Positions 39,258 through 47,967 of a stretch of DNA of 64,000 nt are shown one piece after another. Each line of letters starts with the position of its first letter. Positions within the stretch are counted from its first letter, which is position 1. The position numbers and the translations under genes were made by a program. The notes below the pieces were generated by a model that saw only the letters and a program-made list of their open reading frames with translations, searched no databases and had not been told where the DNA came from. Source of the DNA: Cristatella mucedo (lineage: Eukaryota; Bryozoa; Phylactolaemata; Cristatellidae); contig WPIO01000083.1 of assembly GCA_009760855.2 (NCBI GenBank), positions 716,001 to 780,000 on the forward strand, in the 5' to 3' direction.

Positions 39258-39966
39258 AATTTGGTCCATGTGTTTATGACGCCCGGCTCGACTTCTGTAA
39301 CTCACTGCTTGCTGGTCTACCGGCCTGTGTAATCAGGCGCTTATAGCTGGTGCAAAACACAGCAGCTAGGCTGCCGTGATCGTGACAGTCGCCACATATC
39401 ACAACGCTTCTCGCCAACCTGCACTGGCTCCCAGCCAAGCAAAGCGTCGACTCTAAGGATCTGGCGCTCATTTTTAGGTCCCTTCATTCTTTGGCTCCAG
39501 CCAACCTATAAGATCTACTTCCCCACCAGGCTATGCATAGTGCTACATGCTTTTCCGAATCTAATCGTTTACCTATAGCTCGTACAAACCTCAAATCCTT
39601 TGAAGATTGCCCTTTAGTTCATTTGCTCCCAAAGCCCGGAACTCACTTCCGACTGACGTCATGACACACCAAAGTGTCATGACGATATTTAAAAAGAAGC
39701 CAAACCTCATCTATTTATCACAGCATTGAGTGGGTCCATGTGATTCTTCTTTTGCATGCTAATGCATGCTGACACTTTACATGCTGTCACTAACCATATT
39801 TGCATGCTGACCCAATGTATGCACGTCTGACCATGTTACACTTGTTGTTCATTGAGCATGCTACCGCTAACGATTCGATCACGCTTCCTTTGCAGCAAAT
39901 GCAAAGTGCCTACGAAAAGATTGAGTTCTCTGGGAGCGCTATAACAAACGTATTATTCTTATGATG
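39258..39966 (+). mobile_element. 5'-truncated LINE: ORF2 C-terminal region and 3' UTR
   Basis: Starts at tttggtccatgtgtttatga and runs through gcttgctggtctaccggcct, gcactggctcccagccaagc and tcattctttggctccagcca. Then come the ORF2 end (atttaaaaagaagcc), 3' UTR and cgtattattctta. Multiple frameshifts. Confidence 0.9.
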
Positions 39967-40939
39967 GAGTTCACGTACGGACCGTAAATAGTCGCGTTGA
40001 CCGCCTTTAAACTTACTTCCGACTATATTGTAGGCCCCATGAAGAATTATAGGCAGATTATATTTACGCCTGCTTATCGCTTACAGAAAAGCAGCAGGCG
40101 CAGCATGATCATCGGTCGGTCGCCCTCACTCTTGCATCTTTCCAATACACTAAGCCAGCTGGTCCGGACGCGGAAGCGCCGGAAGTCGTCACTTCGCACC
40201 TCCTGTACAGGAGGTGCGAAGTGCAGAGAGTTCTGCCACAGCCACCCTGTGGAGATTAGCATACTATCTCCCCTCCCTTATTTTGACATGAAATTCATCA
40301 TTACTGTGCCGTCGTGATAGTACTGCAAATATCCCAGCTGGAATAATGTATGCGCGACGTCACTGACTTTGACTGACTTACTATCTGGCTACCTAGCCAG
40401 TTATTGAGATTGATACCAGCAAATATGCAAGGTGCACATGTATACGTGCAAATACATTGCATCAATATATGCATGAGTTTACTTCTATACGTAAGTGTAT
40501 ACATCCATGGAATGTACTTACATGTATATTTATGTTGATTAGCCTTCCCATTTTGATGGCGTTGAAGGTTTGCTATTGTCACTAAGAAGCGTTAAATTCT
40601 GCAACGATCCATCTTTACCACGGCGGAGCGACGTCACTCTGATGGCCACTTTAACGCCAATATCCCCTCCTCCGTACTAGTTGTCCATGCACTTCTCCAC
40701 GATTGAAGCTACTTCTAGCAAATTTGCCTAGTGTCGCCCAACGTAAGAGTCAAATTTTGGTGATGCGAGGTTTAGGAAATCCGAGCTCTGCCGTCCAATA
40801 ATGTTCTTCGCTGGGCGTTAACTGGTGTGCATACCTACTGTTAAGGCTTATGTTGGTAATCCGATTAGAGCGAGTGTTTTCTGGCATCATTGTTTGCTGT
40901 AGTCAAGAAAAAGCCTACAGCTTGAAAACGCAGCTCGTA
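39967..40939. other. No gene recognised; contains a perfect palindrome
   Basis: Apart from the palindrome at 40190-40223 and an AT-rich patch at 40430-40530, nothing is recognised. Confidence 0.4.
40190..40223. repeat. Perfect 34-bp palindrome
   Basis: cacttcgcacctcctgt (40190-40206) is followed without spacer by its exact complement acaggaggtgcgaagtg (40207-40223). The bases outside (T and C) do not pair. Confidence 0.95.
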
Positions 40940-42158
40940 GTGCAAACGGCAAAGATCATCCGAGGTACCTATTAAATATGGTGCACCTTAAGGCTCCGTG
41001 CTAGGTCCGGTTTTTTCAAGATTTATACTCTCCCTTTTCCCGGTGTGATTGCCAAGCACAATCTAGGCTTTCACTTCTATGCGGATGATACTCAGTTGTA
41101 CCTTTGCTTTGATCCCTCCCAGCCCTCGAACACGCCGAATTCTCTCAACTCCCTTGCTGCATGTACTGATGACATCCGCACATGGATGGCAGCAAATTTT
41201 CTTAAATTAAATTATGACAAAACTAACTTACTAATTATGGACAAACCAAGTGTGATTCAGAAATTGGAAAGGCTAATGCTCAAAATCGGCTCTTTCAGTA
41301 TATCTCCTATTGAATCAGCAGGAAATCTAGGTGACAGGTTCCAAAGTGACCTTTTGCTAGATGACCACATCAGCTCCACAATCAAGTCTGCGTACTTCTA
41401 GCTACGTATTGGTTAAAATAAGGGCTTGTTTATATAGGGATACCACATCTAACTTGGTTCATGTATTTGTGACATCCCGTCTTGACTTATGTAACTTACT
41501 GCTTGCTGGTCTAGGCCTGTGCAATCAGGCTCTTGCAGCTGGTGCAAAACTCTGCACCTAGGCTTGTCTGTCGTGAGCGTTGCAGTTGCCACATCACACC
41601 ACTTCTCGCCGACCTGCACTGGCTACCAGTCAAGCAACGGATCGACTTCAAGGTTTTGTCGCTCACTTTTAGGTCACTTTATTCTTTGGCTCCAGCCTAC
41701 TTATCAGATCTATTCCCCCACCAGGCTAAGCATCGTACCACCCGCTTTTCGGAATCTAACTGTTTATAATACCTCGTACAATCCTCAAATCCTTTGGAGA
41801 CCGTGTCTTTAGTTCGTATGCCCCCAAAGCCTGGAACTCACTCTCGACTTGCGTCACGACATCCCCTGACTTGACCACATTAAAAAAAAATTAAAACGCA
41901 CCTATTTAGGAGAGCATTTAGTGGGTCCCTGTGATTCGTCCTTCATGTGCTTATGCGTGCTGACACTGTTGCATGCTGCCGCTAACCACATTTGAATGCT
42001 GACCCTATGCATGTCACCCCTAACCGTGTTATTCATGCTATTTATCAAGCACGATACCACTCACCATTCAATCATGTTTCCTTTGCAGCAAATTTAAAGC
42101 GCCTAGAAAGAGATTGAGTTCTCTGAGGGCACTTTATCAAGTGTATTATTATTATTAT
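40940..42158 (+). mobile_element. 5'-truncated LINE with RT YADD motif
   Basis: Begins in the RT palm region (ggcaaagatcatccgaggta). An open frame at 41045-41401 reads IAKHNLGFHFYADDTQLYLC, with catalytic YADD at 41078-41089. Downstream it follows the copy at 47968-50945 almost base for base through the thumb, C-terminal domain and 3' UTR, ending in (ATT)n at about 42150. The frame breaks at cgtattggttaaaataaggg (about 41403), where the other good copy has the same extra T. Confidence 0.92.
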
Positions 42159-42555
42159 AAATGCATTGCTTGCTCATTTCGCGAAATTCTGCGAGAAGGT
42201 GGGCTTCCTGCTGCTGTTTGTAACGGAAAGCTCTCCTAAAGAGTATGACTCGGCAAGAGTCGCCGGCTTTGCCGCACCACTAATATTCATCAGTAGCTAT
42301 CCTAATCTTAGGGGCCAACGGCTAGATCATCAACGAAGCACTTGCGAGAGAAGGGAGACTGCAGTAGGCCCAGTAGGTGCGTGCAATTGCATGGATCTCC
42401 AGCACTATGCAAATTTCAAGGCCGACGTGGCCATTACGAAATGGTTCATTTGTGCAACAGGGTTGAGAAGCTACACCTCCAGTCGACATTTGTACGATAT
42501 GCGCTTTGTGGCACCGTCGTCAGTCTGAGCAAGCGCGGGTTCATCTAATCTAGGT

Positions 42556-42556
42556 A

Positions 42557-42590
<34 letters not shown>

Positions 42591-42659
42591 GCATAGATAT
42601 TACATTATAGGTATAAAAATATAAAAAATAGATATATATTGAATTATATATACATACAA

Positions 42660-42697
<38 letters not shown>

Positions 42698-42739
42698 TCA
42701 TAGACATCACATTATAGGTATACAAATTACCTAAACTAG

Positions 42740-42775
<36 letters not shown>

Positions 42776-42780
42776 GCATA
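42556..42780. repeat. (TA)n-rich compound repeat with internal duplication
   Basis: Several AT dinucleotide blocks and one CA block surround two copies of a unit carrying tacattataggtata / tcacattataggtata, about 100 bases apart (near 42600 and 42705). Confidence 0.9.
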
Positions 42781-42933
42781 ATTAATTTGTATAAAACCCT
42801 AAAAGAACCTAGTGTCTATTCTGGTGCTTCGCAGATGCCGCGTGGCTCGAATCCACGACCTCGGCCAGAAAAATACATTCACCTTCACTTTTCATTCGAG
42901 GCGAGCACCTTAACCACTGGGCTGTACCAACGA
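42781..42933 (-). repeat. SINE-A, long form
   Basis: Minus strand: agcccagtggttaaggtgct, gcctcgaatgaaaagtgaag, aggtgaatgtatttttctgg, cgtggattcgagccacgcgg and the tail aggttcttttagggttttat. It carries the same internal insertion as 32834 and 53425. Confidence 0.88.
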
Positions 42934-45005
42934 GGAGGTAGGGGTAGGTAGTGGGCCTCGTCCTCTGTAAGCACTGGGTCAAGGACATCTGCGGTGGAGC
43001 TAAGGGGGCAGCTGCCCCTCCCCCCAGTCTGCAAAGGAGGAGCCATCACTAATAGCTATGACCTCGGGCATTTTGCTTCAGTTGATTTGAACTTTTCGCT
43101 TTTTACGCCGCCACGAGTAGCAGAGGAGGTGCGAATCTAGCCAAGCAGATCCGCTGGGACCCATTAGTCAAGTCGTTTCGGGCGATGCAGCTAATCCGAC
43201 AGTGAGACCTATTTAGAGCCTAAAATAGCCGAAGCTACGCTACTGACAGAAGACACGAGCTGGCGAGTAGGTCGTCCAATGTGCTGCATTAATCAGGATG
43301 TTGGGATGTTAGCCAAGCGCAAGAACGCCGTCAGCCGACGGTTTCAAGCAAATTAACGATAGACGAACGTAAGAATGGCCGCCAATAGTTTGGCCCTAGA
43401 GAATAACAATTGCTTGAGTTTCGGAGTGCAGCTCAAATAGCTAAAGCCAAAGATTATCCTTCGAGAAACGGGACAGACCAGACCTACAGCGACGAAAAGA
43501 TAAGCCTAACTTAAACTTCGCAGTTGTTTTCCTATCAGCTAGCTTCTCAGCTAGCTACTTGTATCTTGTTGGCGATTGTTAGGGCATCCGCCGTCAGGTC
43601 GGTGCGGACCATCACTAGTGATTGCAGGCATACCGTAGCGTCCACTATACCGCGATTCCGACGGCTCTTTAAGTTCCGACCGGTATGATTACTTTTCGCT
43701 GCATAAGGCGCTTGCCTCGGCGTAAAATCCCCTACTAACCGGGCCACAATAAACTGTTGGTTTCGGCGCCCAGTTATGGCTGGGTGTAATAATATGGGGA
43801 ATGGCCGTGGGGATGGGTAGTTATGCCCCATCCTATGGGATTTAGCTCCCCCGACTATACATTTATTGATATTTCTCAAATACTAATACAACGACCGGCA
43901 TGCAAATTGGCAATAACAACAAGGTTAACATAATCTACTAGAACTCACTACCTGTGGACTCGCTTCTCTGAGTCATAGAAGAATTACACGTTTTTTATAC
44001 GACCTTTTTATTTAACACGTTGACCCTCTAAAAACCTGCAAGAGGCTAGGCCAAGTTTTTACTGGACCTCAGCCAAGCTTGGCTATCTTTTTAAATCAAT
44101 AGATTCAATATCAGTCACTATACAAGCATGCCGAACCCCTCAAAAGTAGCAGATACATTCCAAAATGACAATAGAAAATTTATTTGAAATGCCAACATTT
44201 CGCGGTGTCAGCAAAATTAAGTTTAAAGAAATACTAGATGTGTCGCTGTACTTACTAACCTACGACAAATATGAGCACGTCAAGCTGCGAAATCAAGTGA
44301 GCCAAACTTATATTCCAAATTTCACGTCGATCGGAGCACTTTTTGGGTAAGCTGTAGAATTTCCAAGGTACAGAATACCACTGTTGGAAAAACACTTAGT
44401 TAAGACAACGGATGATGTAAAAGCATGGAAATGATGATGAAGCCGGAGTTACTCGGTTTACCATCGTACAACTTTGAAGTTCATACCAAGAAAGAGAGCG
44501 CTTACATCAAATTTTGTATTGATCGTGTCCTTATTAGCCTACCTGTGAAATTTGCAAGTCATATGAGTAGAAGGATGACAACGCCTTAGCAAGAAAAATA
44601 CAGCCAGTTCATTAAAATCAGTATGCAGTCAACTTCGCTTTTAAGAATACGCTCGGGCCTGCAATTGGCCATTCTTACAGGCCATATATACATACATTCC
44701 CATATGATGAGTGAGACTATAGCTAGATAGAGTAAATCTGGTACGCAAAACCACTATTCTTATAAGCGGAGTATTCCTATATCCGATATTCTTATACGCG
44801 GATTTTACTGTACCTACTAAAGTACAATATGCACGAGAGACGGCTGGCAGATGTGTATGAACAAACAATCACACATTCGAAATTTCAAGTTGATTGGTTC
44901 GATATTATCGGAGATATGGCATCTGCCAGATACAGCACAGACTCGGGGATTCTAAGGGGTAAGGCGGGTTTAGGGTTTAGATAAAAAGGCACTCTAGGGT
45001 GTACG
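42934..45005. other. No gene confidently recognised
   Basis: The longest frame is on the minus strand at 43879-43547 (SRRNRGIVDATVCLQ, MVRTDLTADALTIANK). It has no ATG near its start and was not recognised. A plus-strand frame at 44165-44350 reads TYDKYEHVKLRNQVSQTYIP and was not recognised either. Poly-A/T patches occur; no splice-supported exon. Confidence 0.35.
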
Positions 45006-45130
45006 GCCGAGCTGGTTTGGTCCAGTGTGCTCGCCTCGACCGAGGTCGTGGGCTTGAGCCCCACGGCATATGTGAAGCGCCCGAATATAGATTAAGTTCT
45101 ATTATGGCGCTATACAGATGAATTATATAC
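45006..45130 (+). repeat. SINE-A, short form
   Basis: ccgagctggtttggtccagt head, tgctcgcctcgaccgaggtc, gtgggcttgagccccacggc, tail gattaagttctattatggcg, then tacagatgaattatatac. The 28-bp insertion is absent. Confidence 0.92.
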
Positions 45131-45557
45131 ATAGTTCATATATATATATATATATATTGTGCCTCAAAATATCACAGCTATAAAACGTAAATATACAACA
45201 TTTGAAATCCCCTTATTTTCCTTGAATATAATTGAATCAATACTTGCAGACTGATTCCCAACGAACGACTCGCACGTTCGATTTAGTTTCATACAGATAC
45301 GTACGGCGGGGCTGACGCTCTAGACCGACCGACCGACTTAGCGGTCTCGAGGCAAAATCACAATGACCGCTACTGTATACCGGAACAGGTAACCTAACTG
45401 TCGCAGGACTCAATAGGTGCGTCGATAATGAACTAATTACTTATCGCGGCTCAGACGGCACCACTGAAATGCAATATCCGTAACGACGGTCTCGTTACCA
45501 ATCGATAGTCACTTCCGGTTCTGGGCTAGAACGAGGGCGTATCAAGACAAGTGTAAA
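45131..45557. other. No recognised feature; short (TA)n
   Basis: A TA run lies at about 45138-45157. Otherwise unassigned. Confidence 0.4.
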
Positions 45558-45830
45558 CGTACATATTGCATGCTGACCCTGTGCACGTCACCCCTAACCA
45601 TGTTGTTTATGCTGTTTATCAAGCATAATATTTCCACTCACCATTCGAAACCACACTTGCATGCTGACCCTGTGCATGTCATCCCTAACCAAGTTATTCA
45701 TGTTATTCATTAAGTATGATGTTTTCACTCACCATTCGATTGTTTTTCCTTTACAGTAAATGTAAAGCACATAGAAAGAGATTGAATTCTCTGAGGACGC
45801 TTCATCAAGTGTATTATTACTACTATTATT
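45558..45830 (+). mobile_element. LINE 3' UTR fragment with 91-bp internal duplication
   Basis: ttgcatgctgaccctgtgca starts at 45566 and again at 45657. Each is followed by ccctaacca...gtta and actcaccattcga. The usual tail (gagattgaattctctgagga, then tattattactactatt) follows only once. Confidence 0.88.
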
Positions 45831-46069
45831 GCGTATGGCAACTCAATAAAAGATTAATTAGCCTTGGATATCCGTTCGCCGAAGGTGGGGGACTTCACAT
45901 GGGGACGCGGTTTTGCTTTGTGGGTAGTGTTTAAGCTAATTGATTGCTACAAATACTGGTCGAAGAGTTGATCTCGAGGGATGTATCATTGTTTCGAAAA
46001 ATTTTAAGTTGCTTATAATGTCAAGTGATAATACGGCGTCCGTTTGGGGTAGAGCAGCTTTTATTTATG

Positions 46070-46256
46070 AAATGCTGCCACTGACCAAACTAGCATGCTG
46101 ACCGTGTGCATGTCACCCGTAATCATGTTAATCCTGTTGTTTATTGAGCATGCTACCACTAACCATTGAATCGTGCTTCTTTGGAGAAAATGTAAAGTGC
46201 CTAGAAAAAGGTTGAGTTCTCCGAGGGCAAAATGCATTATTATTATTATTATTAAA
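46070..46256 (+). mobile_element. LINE 3' UTR fragment
   Basis: gcatgctgaccgtgtgcatg, accattgaatcgtgcttctt, aggttgagttctccgagggc, then (ATT)n at about 46237-46254. Confidence 0.88.
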
Positions 46257-46939
46257 AGTTCTTCGAAAAACACTCCACTTGCTTTGAATTCATTTTGAAA
46301 CTCGTGTGAATGATTTTGTTGTAATACTTCCGATGTAAACATGTCTTGCAAAATAATTTTTTTACCATGATCCATTCATTTGTCAATCGTCAAAACTTGG
46401 GATTGCATTTATAGCTTGCTCTTTTTTCTATAAGAAAATTTCCAAAAAATTGCTGTTTTGACCATTTCTGGCCGCCATTTCCCCCACACCAGTCCCGAAG
46501 TTTACACGATCCCGGTAAGGGGCGAACGCTTGTACGGTTACAAGTCTTCTTGGGCTGCCCGCTGCCACCTAGCAACGGCATCCACCACCTTGCTAACACC
46601 TCGGGGACAGAGTGGAATAGACCGATGTAGTTGAGTTGTCCCAGTTTGAAACTCGTTGGAGAGAACGCAGCACGAAAAATTACGAAAAGACGGGAGCAGT
46701 AGCCACCACAGTCTTCATTCCTGGTGATACGAGCGATCCTCTTAAGACAGCCGTCTCGCAACTTCCCAAGGTAAATACATTCGGACTCCGGTCACTGACG
46801 AACGTCGGGAAGCTTCCCGATCTTGCAGTCATGCTGGCAGAGACCGGTCGAGCTGAGGCCGGCTGCCGAGAGGTGTGGACTACCCATAATGACGCCGCCA
46901 CGTATTTGTTTGCAGCAGTCATCCTATGAGGATCTAAAG
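46257..46939. other. No gene recognised
   Basis: Overlapping frames of about 100 codons exist on both strands (46390-46761 minus, 46636-46929 plus) without any domain. Strand and coding status cannot be decided. Confidence 0.35.
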
Positions 46940-47890
46940 CACGGGGTAGTCATAATATACTTGATAAAGCGCCCTCAGCGAACTCAATCTCTTTATAGGC
47001 GCTTTATATTTGCTGCAAAGGAAGTACGACCGAATGGTTAGTGGTATCACGCTCAACAGGAATAACATGGTTTGAGGTGACATGCTTAGGGTCAGCATGC
47101 AAGGGTACCACAGCATTTTTTGCTTTGGCTACTTCTTTTCACAAACTATACTCTTAATCTTACCAAAGTAATCACCAAGCACAGTGTAGGCTCACATTTC
47201 TATGCGTACGACGCACAGCATTGCCTGTGCTTTAATACCTCCCTGCTTTCAGCGAGACAAACTCTCTTAACTCCCTTGATGCATATATTGCGGGCATGTG
47301 TACTTGGATGGCAACAAACTTTTTAAATTACGTGGCGATAAAACTAACTTACGTGTAGCGTGCAAACCTAGTGTTACTCAGAATTTGGAAAACCAATCCG
47401 CAAAATGGCTCTTCCAGCATATTTCCCGCATCCTCCGCACGAAATCCGAGTGCCCTGTTCCAAAGTCACCTTTCAAAAGACGACCACTTCAGCTCCGGAG
47501 TCATATACCTACTTTTTGCTACTATATATTGCAAACATTTGGGTGAGCTTAGACAGGGACACCACATCCAAGTTGGTACATGAATTTATAACATCCCATC
47601 GGCTTCTTTAACTCATTACTTGCAGCTCGTCCGACCTGTGCAGTAAGGTGTTTATAGTTGGTGCAAAACTTGGGATCCCGGTTGTCTTTCGTGAGCGTTG
47701 TAGTTGCCACATGGCGCTACTTCTTACCTTCCCATCAAGCAGCGTATCGACTGTAAGGGTCAAGGCCAGTCCCTTTTAGGTCCCCCTCATTCTTTTGCTC
47801 CATCCTGCCTATCCGAACTACTTTCCAATCATGCTAGGTAGCGTACCACCGACCCTTCTGACTTGACATCGATGCTGTCCGTGCGAGAAT
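46940..47890 (-). mobile_element. LINE insertion with inverted 5' part
   Basis: 46940-47116 is the LINE 3' UTR and tail on the minus strand (gcatgctgaccctaagcatg, gagattgagttcgctgaggg). Directly abutting, 47117-47890 is the RT and C-terminal region of the same family on the plus strand (tcttttcacaaactatactc, then acatttctatgcgtacgacg, and later gtgagcgttgtagttgccac). The catalytic YADD reads YAYD. The two pieces together cover the RT to the 3' end with a gap near the end of ORF2, as in twin-primed insertions. Confidence 0.8.
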
Positions 47891-47967
47891 ATCTGCTTCG
47901 CCTCTGCTGCACAGTCCTCACACCGATCTTTCATCATTGGTAAATAGCTACAACACCACACTTGTAA

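Noticed and set aside
44165-44350. 61-codon plus-strand frame reading TYDKYEHVKLRNQVSQTYIP
   Set aside because: AT-rich, short, unrecognised; a following gtaag could be chance.
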